Of a DNA stretch of 64,000 nt, positions 1 through 10,900 are shown piece after piece. The stretch comes from Symsagittifera roscoffensis. Lineage: Eukaryota > Xenacoelomorpha > Acoela > Convolutidae. Location of the stretch: the NCBI RefSeq assembly GCF_963678635.1, contig NC_087065.1:61158754-61222753 (forward strand). The letters are read 5' to 3'. The stretch's first letter is position 1. Every line of letters begins with the position of its first letter. Made by a program: the position numbers and the translations under genes. The notes below the pieces were generated by a model that did not search any database, was not told the origin of the DNA, and was given only the letters and a program-made list of their open reading frames with translations.

Positions 1-30
1 TGTCCAAAAGCGACTAATGTCCAGACTCTA

Positions 31-354
31 TCATCCTTGCGCTTGCTTAGTATGTACTGATCCACTCACAATCCAGCCAAAAATTGCTTCATCCCAGGTG
101 AGAGATCCTTCTCGTATCCGTTTACCAGTGGTGAGCTCGTTTGCCAGTTCAACGCCACATAGAAGATCAATCCTTCCTCTTTTGTCGACAGCTGGATCCG
201 CCACTGCATTTCGAGATGGAAGGTTATGTTCGCGTATATCCACATCGTCTCCTCGTAGATCTGATGTTACTTGGGGCATGATGAAGAAATCTGCTCGTAG
301 TGTGTTTTCTCCAGGCAATGACAAAGTTATCGGAGCAAGACTTCTTGTCTCCAA
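31..354 (-). pseudogene. Pao-type domain following the protease (DUF1758-like), partial
   Basis: The minus-strand frame of 107 codons includes a segment reading IDLLCGVELANEL, which resembles the 'IDLLIGAD' stretch that follows the aspartic protease in BEL/Pao polyproteins. It then runs into a tryptophan-rich 'TLGWIVSG'-like stretch (here EAIFGWIVSG) just before the reverse transcriptase. It overlaps the protease frame in a different frame, which shows a frameshift. The downstream part is outside the window. Confidence 0.65.
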
Positions 355-518
355 TTGGGGGCAGTTCCAACTGGTTTCACTGTTTGATTGACTGATTTAC
401 GAGGCAACCCGTGCCGTCGTACCAAGCTTTCACTGATGAAATTCAACTGTGATCCAGTGTCTATTGAGGCACGCAAATGATTTTCTGTCTGTGATGGTTG
501 AACAGCGGTATCCTGCAA
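327..518 (-). pseudogene. BEL/Pao aspartic protease fragment
   Basis: The minus-strand frame contains IDTGSQLNFISESLVRR, the aspartic-protease active-site region of Pao-type elements; the catalytic Asp codon is near base 460. The enzyme would mature the gag-pol polyprotein. The frame closes soon after the active site, so the protein is broken. Confidence 0.75.
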
Positions 519-654
519 GTTCCAAGTAGGGCCATTCTGTCTGGTTCCGTAGCACTAATTACAGTGCACAGGTTGTATCCACTCGTATGACAATCGTTTA
601 CATTCTTTCTCTCAGTTGTAATCGGTTCTTCCCTGCGCTGATTGTCCACGTGAA

Positions 655-745
655 GAAGAGAATGGTGTCTTTTTCCAGACTGATTACAATTGTGCGTGCT
701 TGGGCATTTCGTTACCATATGCCCTGGGCGCAAACAATTAAAGCA
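655..745 (-). pseudogene. gag zinc knuckle (CCHC)
   Basis: The minus strand encodes CFNCLRPGHMVTKC, an exact C-x2-C-x4-H-x4-C knuckle, followed by a second, less regular Cys/His cluster with HHSLLH. This is the nucleic-acid-binding part of BEL/Pao gag. It lies between the gag-like domain on the right and the protease on the left, as expected for a minus-strand element. Confidence 0.75.
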
Positions 746-999
746 CAGTCGTTTGGAAGTCAACTCGTCTTTCCGTGTATGTACTTTCATCTTCTTGAAT
801 CCGTTACATGCAGTTACAGTATGAAGTGTTCTACAAACACATATTGCTAGTCCACAGTTGTTGCTCCATACGATTGTCTTCAGTCGATTTTAATTTGGAC
901 ATCAGCATGTGCTTCAATTCGAATCGTTGGTTTCTGTAAAATGGTTGATGACTTCACTGCTTCTATTGCCCTCGCTCGCGCACCAATGAAGTTGTCAAG

Positions 1000-1946
1000 C
1001 TCGTGTAGTTTCTGGAGCTATACGCCTGGGTTGTGAAGCTGTCATTTCTTTTGGCTTTCCGGACCCAGTTTTTGCTCAGTCACACGAACCAGTATTGGAT
1101 CCCAGTCTTGAGTAGTACAGCCTTGCACTTCTAATGCAGCCACCTTTTCGTGAAAACACTCCAAAAGCTTCCCTAGGCTTGTTCCAACTTCGGTTTACAA
1201 AATCGGGTAGTTCAACATAGCACTGAGATGCATGCTTACAATGAATCTCTTGTTGTCGAATCGGTCCATTAGAGTCCTCCTTGCAAGCTCGTAGTTCGCG
1301 TCTGTTATTGCTACATTCTTGATCAGATCGTATGCTTCTCCTCGAAGTGAAGACTTGAGGTAGTTCAACTTCTCAGCATTTTAGAGGTTCGGGTTTCCAT
1401 GTACTGCAGAATCGAACTGTTCCATGAAGCTCGTCCACTCCGTATACTTCCCACTGAAGGAGGGAAGATCTATCTTAGGCAGCTTGATCTGACTTGATCT
1501 TGGTGAGAACATTGTATGAAGTCCGTTCCCTTCTCCTGTCGATCCTCTGGAAGACGCTTGCTGATTTTCCAAGAAATCATTCGTCTGCTGAATAAATTCT
1601 TGTACCTCCGCTCTGAAATCACAAGCCGTTTTGAGCTCGGCTTGCAGACGTTCGTCTGGTACAAATCCTCTATCAATCGATCTTTTTCACTGATCGATGT
1701 GAGAGTCTCTCTTATGACAGCAAGAGAAATTCGCAAGCCCGCAAGATCTGTCACTGGATAGGACGATCGGGTTGAGTTCATCCGATCGCTTTGCTTGGAA
1801 ATCCACGTCTTGTGACCATCTCTGAAGTGAACCAACTTCAGGTATGTTCGTCCTGGCGGATCGTTTTGTCCATGTTGCACGCTCACAACAGCTGGTTGAT
1901 CGCTCTGCTCGTTCGCATTGCTCTGACCTGGTTGCTCGTTCGCCAA
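1000..1946 (-). pseudogene. BEL/Pao gag (DUF1759-like), broken
   Basis: Minus-strand segments read LPKIDLPSFSGKYTEW...FMEQFDSAVHGNPNL, the hallmark start of the Pao gag domain (usually 'LPKL.LP.FSG....W..F...F...VH.N..L'). After a stop at 1381 the frame continues with a KLNYLKSSLRGEAYDLIKN-type sequence and further stops. A frame change near 1640 separates this from the N-terminal part, which starts around 1946 with a Gln/Asn-rich segment. It is a dead copy. Confidence 0.75.
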
Positions 1947-2031
1947 GCTTCGTAGATCGTACTAGTCGTTGTTATCACTCATAGTTCCTGGTTCGTGGTT
2001 AGTGGTTAATGGTTAGTGCTTCTTGGTTCTA

Positions 2032-2052
2032 TGTGTCCGGGTCGGCGAACCA
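2032..2052 (-). other. probable primer-binding site of the BEL/Pao element
   Basis: On the plus strand this segment ends in CGGCGAACCA, which looks like the 3' acceptor end of a tRNA with CCA. On the element's strand it begins TGG right after the LTR end. The tRNA species could not be assigned. Confidence 0.55.
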
Positions 2053-2053
2053 A

Positions 2054-2439
2054 TGTTTTCTCGCCGAAGCCTAAAAATTTTCAATAACGGACCAACTCAG
2101 CTTGACGTAGCTGAGATTTCCCTTTCACTTTGATTCAACCAATCATATGACTCTATATCAGAATGAGGGGAACAGCTTAAACCTGCTTAATTCTGTATAC
2201 CAAGACAATGAAGTTGAAAATCTTTTATTTAAGAAGAAACAAAAAATGTTTGGCAAATGTCATAATAACTTCAATAGGTTTTTGTCTTGTGCCTGCAGCG
2301 AGTATTCAATGCTAGTTTTACAATACAAGACCTCTAAAACGTAGTATTGCAATATTCGCATTTTTTTAATCGTTGAGTTTTTGCAATGAGCCCCGATCCG
2401 GTCTCAATCTGTCTAAATCAGAGTCACAAGGCTCACTCA
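2054..2439 (-). repeat. LTR of the BEL/Pao element (5' LTR, right boundary tentative)
   Basis: The plus-strand sequence starts TGTTTTCTCG directly after the primer-binding region, so the LTR ends in CA on the element's strand. A minus-strand AATAAA lies near 2226-2231. The far boundary is a guess at the CA at 2438-2439 (TGAGTGAGCC on the element strand). The second LTR is outside the window, so the boundaries cannot be compared. Confidence 0.5.
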
Positions 2440-4048
2440 ATTGCTGCTTCTTAATGTGGATCAATTTTACACGCTGTTGTGAAAATTTCGATAATTCGAT
2501 ATAAAATTACATCACATAAGAAAGGGATAAATCCCGCGTAGATTAAATCGAACTTTTGAATCAATCTTTGTTTGTTCAAATCAAATTTTTGGCGGTTATT
2601 GGTTTCCATTTCATTTTTCATTCCACCAATTTGCTTTTTGCAAGCAACAAATAAAATTATGTAATGCAAAGATAAATTTAGCTTACCTCAATTCATTTCA
2701 GAACTAGTTTGTTTACGGGATAATTTGTCGTGCAAAAACAAATCGCAATAGTTTTCGGACCATTGCTTGTTAATAGACAATTGTTTGGTATTAGACCATC
2801 AAATCTGCACAAAAATTGACTGGCGCAAAATAAATTTTAACTCATGAACTCAATATCTTCAATGGGACATAAAAAATTTCCGTTGATAATTATAATTTTG
2901 ATTAAAAAAAAATAAAAACCACCCAAAGCAGGAAAAATTCTCCATTTCGTCAAAAAACAAAACAACAAGACTGCTTGTTTACCAGAGCGAAGCCTTGAAT
3001 GTTCCGACTGCACTTTAAGGTCAACATAAAATGTTGTTGGTTAAAAAATAGACTGAAAAAGTAAACAAATGCTTTTCCAATTCATCATCCACTGCCTAAT
3101 GAAAACTAATAAGGGCGTAAAATTTATTTGGCGTAAAACTTTATCTGTTGGAAATGGATAGTTAGAAAGTCAAAAATTGTCTAAAAATAGTTGAACAGAA
3201 AATTAAATTGGTCAAAAAAATTCCTGTAGCTTTTTTTACTTACAGATAGAAAAGTTTTTTGATCCGTTTTTTCATGAAAGTTACTGATTTTTTGTACTCG
3301 CTGCATTTTTTTGCAGACAATTTTGAACAGGCTTTCAACTGAATTTTTTCTATAGCTTGTGATACAAAAAGACACCATGTGCTCAAAACATTTTTTGTTC
3401 CGTTTCTTTAGAAACTTACAGATTTTTTGTACTCGCTGCGTTTTTTTTTCTGTAGAATTTTTTTTAAAGCTTGTGATACAAAAAGACAAAATGAGCTCAA
3501 ATTTCAAAGTGTTTATTTATGACAGATGAAATATCTTTTTAAGTTTGAGCTCAAAAAACATTATTTTTTAAATTGTATAAAATTTTATTCAAAAATGACT
3601 ACTTACAAACTCGAAAGTAGACCGAATAAAATAATCCACCTCAAGCATAATTATTCCGTACTTTCTTTGAAAGTCGGAGCTATGCGCTGAAAAAGGCTCC
3701 GTCGAAAAAATTGCAACCACCATTTTAAACAATGTTTGATTGATATGGATTTGCATTCAAACAAAAGATAAATGGCTAAAACTTTGTACCGCTCAACATT
3801 CTTGCGCCAGCAGCAACTTCGAGAATCCGGAACAAAACTTCCGAATTCTTGAAAATTATTTGCGTAATTCAAAAACCTGCAATGTGTGTTTATGCGCAAT
3901 CATGGCAGCCATCATAGTGATTTTTTGTTTAACAGGTTGTAGATCATTTGGATGGAAAATTTGAGTAGCATCGACCCAAAATCATCAAAATTTTGTATCC
4001 GTGCATTGCTTGCAGTAGTAAATTATGAAATGTAACATACTTTTTTGA
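2440..4048. other. AT-rich intergenic spacer with repeat fragments
   Basis: No gene is seen. A short HINE-like 3' end (2962-3022, with CGAAGCCTTG hairpin remnant and GTTCCGACT) is present. An imperfect direct repeat of about 130-150 bp, sharing GATTTTTTGTACTCGCTGC, occurs near 3280 and 3420. The open frames here are low-complexity Lys/Phe-rich and are taken as chance. Confidence 0.5.
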
Positions 4049-4260
4049 GAATTTTTAAACTGGTTTCTTAGAAATATAAAGCTTCAGAGAAAACTAATTT
4101 TTGAAGCCCCCTTTGTCGATACAAGTTCAATTCTAGGTGGAGGATACCTAGAATTTTTAAGTATCCTCCACCTAGAATTGAACTTGTATCGACAAAGGTG
4201 GCTTCGAAAACTAGTTTACTTTGAAGCATTTTATTTCCAAGAAACAAGTTTCCCAAAAAT
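4049..4260. repeat. long inverted repeat (hairpin) with perfect 37 bp core
   Basis: Bases 4111-4147 are the exact reverse complement of 4161-4197, separated by a 13-base loop. Homology continues outward imperfectly (GCTTC...AAAACTA.TTTT.GAAGCC on both arms) to about 4049 and 4260. The structure may be a small foldback MITE. No coding content was recognised. Confidence 0.9.
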
Positions 4261-4264
4261 ATCA

Positions 4265-4732
4265 TGAAAATCTACTTCAATCAAAAAACCCATTTGGCCT
4301 ATCACAAAATTGAAAAATTCCGTGAGAAGTTAGTTTTGCTTAAGTTTTTTAGAAAAATCAAAACATATTTGGAATTTATTGTGTTACCTCCACGATTTGA
4401 GTTTAAAACATTAGAAATCTGTCAGTAGATTCTTCAGTGAATTGTAAAATCTTTGTTCATAAATGTTGAAATTGCTTTTCATTTTGAGTAGGTTTTTTTT
4501 GTTTACAAGCTTCACTTTTTGCAATTGCTTTTTATTGAAAATTGCTCCTGAATGTAGGCGCCTAAACTGGTTCTAGCCAACATAGCTTTTTGTCAAAAAC
4601 AAATTAAAAATCTGCCTGCATATTGCAAAATAGGATGAAAAAAGTTAGCATCAATTTGCTATGCTGGTTTATTGCAGATTCTGCGACAAAATAACTGTTC
4701 CAATAAATTTTACGTTAAAAATGCTTCTTTTT
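4265..4732. other. AT-rich spacer, nothing recognised
   Basis: No coding frame, RNA gene or repeat of the families defined here could be supported in this stretch. Confidence 0.4.
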
Positions 4733-5218
4733 GTTCCGACTTTTGTAACGAAACTAACGAAATAATTGTGCGCGGGGTGGTTTTTTTTATTCGGACAAAT
4801 TTCGATTTTTAACTAGCCATTTTTGACGGAATGTTTTTCTATCATCCCAAAGGTATTGTTGTCCGGAGCTTAATTTTGAAAATATATATTTCTACTTTGA
4901 TCAATTTTTGTAAACTTATGAGGGTTTAAAGATATATTTTGAGCTATTAACACGTGAGCCGAGACTTAATCCGTCTTAGAAATTGTCCCAAATTGGTTGA
5001 AGGAAGCTTATTAGCCATAATGTACCTGTTACTACGAGCAAAATCTATCATTTTGTTCCTTATATGGCGTGTGGGGAGATAATTTTCACAAAAGGTCTCA
5101 AATAAAAAAAAGTTTTACTTTTAGTTCATTACATTTATTTTTTTCTTGTTTTTGCTACTCGGTTACTTTAAACGGCAGTCGGAACATTCCAAGCTTTGCC
5201 CTCACACGAGCAGTGTTG
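4733..5218 (+). mobile_element. HINE-like repeat, copy 1 (forward)
   Basis: It begins GTTCCGACTTTTG and carries the family body (AACTAGCCATTTTTGACGGA, TTGTCCCAAATTGG). It ends with AGTCGGAACATTC, a decayed hairpin and the CGAGCAGT.TTGTT tail. It is joined head-to-tail to the next copy with almost no spacer. Confidence 0.8.
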
Positions 5219-5220
5219 TT

Positions 5221-5750
5221 GTTACAACTTTCGATACGAAAGTAACGGAATATTTGTGCTCGGGGTGGGTTTTTTTTCTTCAGACAAATTTCGACTTTTT
5301 AACTAGCCAGTTATGACGGATCTTTTATATCATTCCAAAAGTATTGCTGTCTTGAGCTCAAAATTGAAAAGATATTTCACCTGTGATTATTTTTTTGTAA
5401 AATTATGGGGGTTTAAAGATTGCCATTTTGGCTAATTTGGGACGATTAACGCGCGATGTATTTAGCGCTATTAACGCGAATGCGGCGAATTAATCCGTCT
5501 TAAAATCGTTCCAAATTGGTTAAAATAAGCTTATTTATCATAATCGATTTGCTACAAGGGGCGAAATCTATCCTTTTGTGCTTTATATGGCGTGTGGGGG
5601 GATGATATTCATAAAAAATTTCAAATTTTAAGAAAAAAAATATCATTTTTTTACATTTAATTTTCTAATGTTATTACTGCTCCATAAAACATTAAAAGGC
5701 AGTCGAAACATTCAGGTCCATAAAACAGTCCTGATACGAGCAGTCTTGTT
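5221..5750 (+). mobile_element. HINE-like repeat, copy 2 (forward)
   Basis: It starts GTTACAACTTTCGATACGA with an intact 5' hairpin ACTTTCG-ATA-CGAAAGT. It contains the shared body and ends CTGATACGAGCAGTCTTGTT at 5750. The 3' hairpin is interrupted by extra bases. Confidence 0.8.
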
Positions 5751-6969
5751 GAATTTTGAATTCCACTTAAAGAATTCGGCAGAACTGATAGACCTGTTGC
5801 CAGTTTCCAGAGACACACACGCACAAAACGGAGCTCGATATGAGAACACAATCAGGCCTCATTATAGAATCGGCTCTCTACAAGATCAGAACACTAACGA
5901 CAACCTTTAGTCACAAATTGCTTTTTATGCAACCTAATATGATTTGTGCAGAAGCTAAAAACACCTAAAATTACCCAAAATCGGAAACAATGAAATAGCA
6001 TATTTAAAACCTATTAAAGAGGAGAGTATTTGAAAATTTCCAGGTAATAATAGGCTCATAAAATATTGCGAGCAAAGTAAGCTCTTTTTTTGCTATCACC
6101 CCTGATAATTTTTCAGCTGATTTCGGAATTTGGGAGTCTAAAGTTTGAACAAATCAGTCAAAAATAGCTTGAAAATTTGCTGCAGCCCTAAGAATTTGTA
6201 ATATGATAAAGAACTGATGCCAAACGAGCATGCCATAAATGTCTAACAAGCTTCACAGACCATTTCAATTTTGTTCACGCAGCTTTCGTTCCGAATTGGG
6301 CTTTGAGAAAATTGACTGAGACGTATTCGGTTGAAGTTTCCAACATCCATACTGGTTGATTTTTTCTGAGCCGAACTTATTTGGCTTACATCGGCCCAAT
6401 ATGCTTATACTAAAACTGGCATATGAACCTAATTCTTTATTAGTCGAGTCACTACAAGAATAATGCCATTAAACAAAGAGCGATTGGTTTAACAGATCGA
6501 GTCGCCAATATATCTTTTTTTAAAGACCACCCGGTAAAGTATCGAATCAAACTGCCCAAAATATAAACAAATCTCGTTTATACGAATTTTGTTTCCGTTT
6601 TTCGACGACTCTACTAAAGATGCGCATTTTATTTCAGCAAAAAAACTACCAAAAGATTTCAAATTTAAAAACTTGATATGGGGAAATATTGTTTCTTTGA
6701 AGTACGATAATTATATATGTTTTTTAGTTGATATATCATTCAGAATATAACAAACAACTCAAAGAACATAATTTGGGCCGAGTTTAATGGCATTAAACAC
6801 CAAATAACTCCACTAAACAATGTTTCTAAGCATCCTCAGCAATTGGACAGCAAATTGACAAATATTAAACCAGGTGCGTCAAATATGTTCGTCAAATAGT
6901 TTGGTTAAACCCCCAGTCGAATTCGTCAGGTTCATCAAATAGGTTCGTTAAACCAGTCGAATTTTTATA
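5751..6969. other. spacer upstream of the transporter gene
   Basis: No gene is recognised. Just before the transporter ATG, 6870-6965 contains an imperfect direct repeat of TCGTCAAATAG..GGTTAAAC..CAGTCGAATT. Promoter elements could not be defined. Confidence 0.4.
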
Positions 6970-7987
6970 ATGGCGTCTTCCAAAATAAGTCGCAAAATTT
7001 CGCCTGAAAACAATTCGCATACGCCGTCGAATACGGGCCGAATCCAGGGTAACGAGTTAGACCAATGCTCGGCACGAACCCCACCCGCTACCACTACATC
7101 CACAGCTAAGCCACGTGGTTTTACCCACCCAGCCGCGAAGTTGAATACCGAGCGCCGAACTCGAACTTTCGGCGAATCTTTATTCAACTTGGACCACTCA
7201 GAAAACCCAAACTATGCCCAAAACCAATTATATGAAAGCTCAACATTGGAGAAAAACAGCCAAAGATTAGCATGTGCTTCTATATTCATGGCAGCTTTTC
7301 TGGAAAGCTGCGCCATAAATACCGTTGCATACGCGTTGTTACCGATAGCTAATAATGATCCCTACGGTTGGACCGTAACCCACTCTGCAAATATTTTAAC
7401 AACAATTTACCTCGTGAAATATTTCACCTCTTTCATTACCGCAGTTTTATCAGACACTTACATTGAGCGTTTCATCACTATTATCATTGGTTACGTAATT
7501 TTTACCATCGGTTACGTAATTTATATGATTTCTCAAACGATGGAAGATGATACTTGCTCGACGGATAATTTTTACGATACCGATTCGGTTTTTGATAAAG
7601 CCTGCGGACCATTAGTCATAACAGCGCTAATTATTACGGCAATGGGATCCGGAGTTATATCTGGAAATATGATCATTTTTGGCGCAGATCAAAGTGACAA
7701 GCAGTCTTCCATTCCTTGTTACTTCCACTTGTATTACTGGTTTGAAAAGTTAGGCGCTGCTGTCAGCTGTTTTTTGATTAATTACCTCGAGGCCATGAAA
7801 TTTGGAAGCCATGAATTGGGGACATACACTGCATTTGGATGCTTGTGTCTGTCATTTGTTTTCTTTATGTTAGGGAAAAACTTCTATGTCTACAGGAAGA
7901 AACAGCCCGACATGGCCCCGTGTGTGTGTCGCATTCTGAACATGGTAGCTTCAGGGGACAATAGGAAGAAATATGTCGACTACTTGG
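6970..7987 (+). CDS. transporter exon 1 (N-terminus, TM1 to ~TM6)
   Basis: The ATG at 6970 opens a 339-codon exon ending with one base of a split Asp codon before the donor GTCAGT. It contains helix 1 (about 101-127), the FGADQ motif (237-241) and YYWFEKLGA (255-263). Reading on through the donor gives a chance extension of ten codons to 8019. Confidence 0.88.
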
Positions 7988-10900
7988 GTCAGTCAAAAAG
8001 TTCCAATTTACATTTTTAAGACCATTAATTGGTAATCGAAGCCAACTGATGTTTCTGCATTGCAAAATGGCTTAGTGGACATAAGAGAAAGTACGGGTAG
8101 TGGCGGATCTGATCACCGTCAAATAATCTGATTCCTCATAATTTATGCCGATCACCTTCGAAAATGTATTTCGATTATTGCTCTGTTATTTTGATCAAAT
8201 TGATCAGCAGAAAAAAAGCCGATCTAATTACTTCGCTGCTTTCTTCCGAAGTCGGAGAACAATAAGAAAATTTTGAATGTTCAGATAGCCGAAATGAGTG
8301 GCAAGATGACCTGTCGCTGTTCGACTTTGTGAAGTTCGACTACGGGGGCCAGTTTAGACGGGACATGGTTGAGAGTGTGGAGCGACTGACTAGACTTCTG
8401 CCTGTGTTCCTTTCTCTTGTACCCTACTTCTATTTTAAGGTAACTTCTAGGCTAACATCGTGACTCAGTGTTTGTTGGTATGCTACTCCAGATTGCAGTT
8501 TGTTCATTTGTTTATTGTAGTTTGTTCATTTATTTATTTATTGTTGCTAATTAATTGCGAATTGTTGCGAGTTCTTTCTGGCTTGAATGGTAGCAGATAC
8601 AATTATTACAATATTGAACTTGTGAGTTACTAGCACCCCATTGTATTTAAAATTCTAGTGTTGCGACAATTTTGCAATGATTTTACTCGACTTTTTTGAA
8701 TGACATCTTTTGGAGGGCGGAGGGGCATATTTTGGAGAGGCGGAAAATTCTAGATCCGCCCCTTCAAATATTTTTTAGTCATTAAAAAAAGTCGAGTAAA
8801 TTATTACAAAATTGCTGCAACACTTGCATTTTAAATACAATGGGGGTGCTAGTAACTCACAAGTTTAATATTGTAATTGTATCTGCTACCATTCAAGCCA
8901 GAAAGAACTCGCAATTAACTGGTATTAACTGGCAGGCAGTATTTGGATAGTTTTGACCAAAAAATCGCAATTTTTCGGCCCGTGCTACACCTCAAAGTTA
9001 GTATATATTGGCGCCAAAGGCGCCGCTAGAAAAATTTAGTGTCAGCTAGCCAAAAATGGAGACAAAAAGTAACAAAGGGGGAACCCTTTGGGTAGTCAGG
9101 GATCGAATCCCTGAGGGGAGGAGGGGGGCGACTGCTTTCCCCCTCAAATCCGCTACTTATACTGTGTAATTTTCTTGCAACAAATACCGGGAATAGCCTC
9201 CACAGAAATAGAAAAGGCGGTTTTCATATTTGCTTTTTTGAAAAAAATGATAGCTTTTCCAAATCCCTGTCGAAAATTTTAGGGAAATTTTATTATTCTG
9301 TATGAACACCGCTTCTTAAGTCAATGAAAAATATAATCGACCAAAAAAGTAAATGATAAAAAAAAGATTTATTCCTAATTGAAAATATTTAGACTCTCAA
9401 AATGTTGTAGAAAAACGGTCGCAAGTGAAAATCCGTGTTTCTTTGGAGAAATAAAACTATCGTCTAACTCAAATACCCGGGTTGACCAAAAATGCTAGTC
9501 ATACAATTTTCATGTATGGAAAAATGCTAATCATACACTTTTCATGCTATTCCATAAGTAAAAAAAATTGCATGAAAGGTCTATTATTAGTAATTTTTCA
9601 TATATAGAAATTGCATGACTAGCATTTTTCCATAAACCAAAAATAATGATTTTTTACATTTTAATTTACCAAAATTTTTTGGTTGTGTTCGTAACCGAAC
9701 ACAAGTGACAAAGACCTTGGTTAGTCAAGCGTAGAGTTACCAAAGGTTTGACCGTCTCGCATTAAAAATGCATTGGAAATGATCTGAAATTTCGCATTTC
9801 TGTCTCACACAAATAATATAACAAAAGTATCAAACTTTTAAATTTTGGTTAAAATTTTCACAGGTGATTATTTTTAAAACTTGCAATTTTAAACTACCAG
9901 ACATTGATCAAGGCATACATAAAGATTGCCAGACAAAGTACTGAGAAATCTTAACCAATTTTTAAAAGTTTGTTAAGCGAAAAGAAAAAAAAATATTAGC
10001 GCATGCAGAACTACGTTATACACATAAAGAACAATGTTTTTTTAGTACAAAATTCAATTTGCGATTGAAAAATAAACAATAAAAAATTTTGAGGGCAATT
10101 TCAAAAATCCTTCGAAAAATTTTTGTTGTAAGATCAGAAAAATGCTAATCAATCAATTTCCATATATGGAAACTGTATGATTAGCATTTTTTTGACAAAA
10201 AGTTTTTCTTTTTTATTTAATACGATACACCGAATTTTACGCCAAAACGAGAAAAAAAACTTGGGAAATTCAATGACATCATTTTTGCAAAATGTATGAA
10301 ATTTGTATAATTATTATTTTTTCAGAGACTTTGTTTATGGAATTGTTTAATTAGCATTTTTGGTTTATGGCGGTCAACCCGGGTAGCTCGTCATTTTCTC
10401 CGAAAGTATGATAAAAATGCAAAGTTTTCAATTGAAAGTCATTCGAGGAATTGATTTGATCGGAACTGTTGACAAAAAATGCTTAAGAAAAAATTCACGC
10501 AAATTTTCAAACACGAAAATTGCATGACTAGCAATTTTTCATAAACTCGACGTCTGCACTTGCATGATAAGCAATTTGGTCTATAAAGGTCAACTCGAGT
10601 TATCATCTGTTTTTATATGTTTTACAAGGATTAGGTAGTCTTTGAAAAAAAAACTATCTATCGTTCTCCATCTTTGAAAGAGATGGAGTAGTGTTGAGTT
10701 TGAAAATTGTGGATTAAATTTTATTATATGGCGTTAATTGTGCCAAACTGGCCAGAATGGCAACTTTTAAACCTCCATAAATTTACAAAAAAAGTTTACA
10801 GGTGAAAAATATATACAATTTTAGCTCACGACAACAATACCCTTTGATTTATGAAAAAAAAGCTCTGTCAAAAATGGCTAGTTAAAAACTAAAATTTCTG

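Larger units (their letters stand above)
1..2053 (-). mobile_element. BEL/Pao LTR retrotransposon, internal region, decayed and cut by the window edge
   Basis: Reading the minus strand from about 1950 down to 1 gives, in order, a gag-like region, a CCHC zinc knuckle, an aspartic protease with a DTGSQ active site and the start of the Pao-type protease/pol domain. This order and the motifs are those of BEL/Pao elements. Several stops and at least one frame change (near 1640) break the reading, so the copy is dead. Reverse transcriptase, integrase and the second LTR would lie left of base 1. The LTR and primer-binding region lie at 2032-2439. Confidence 0.85.

Noticed and set aside
9090-9130. 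possible tRNA gene from the GATCGAATCCCTG motif
   Set aside because: There is no A box, no acceptor stem and no anticodon arm; the motif is a fixed part of the hAT-like MITE.
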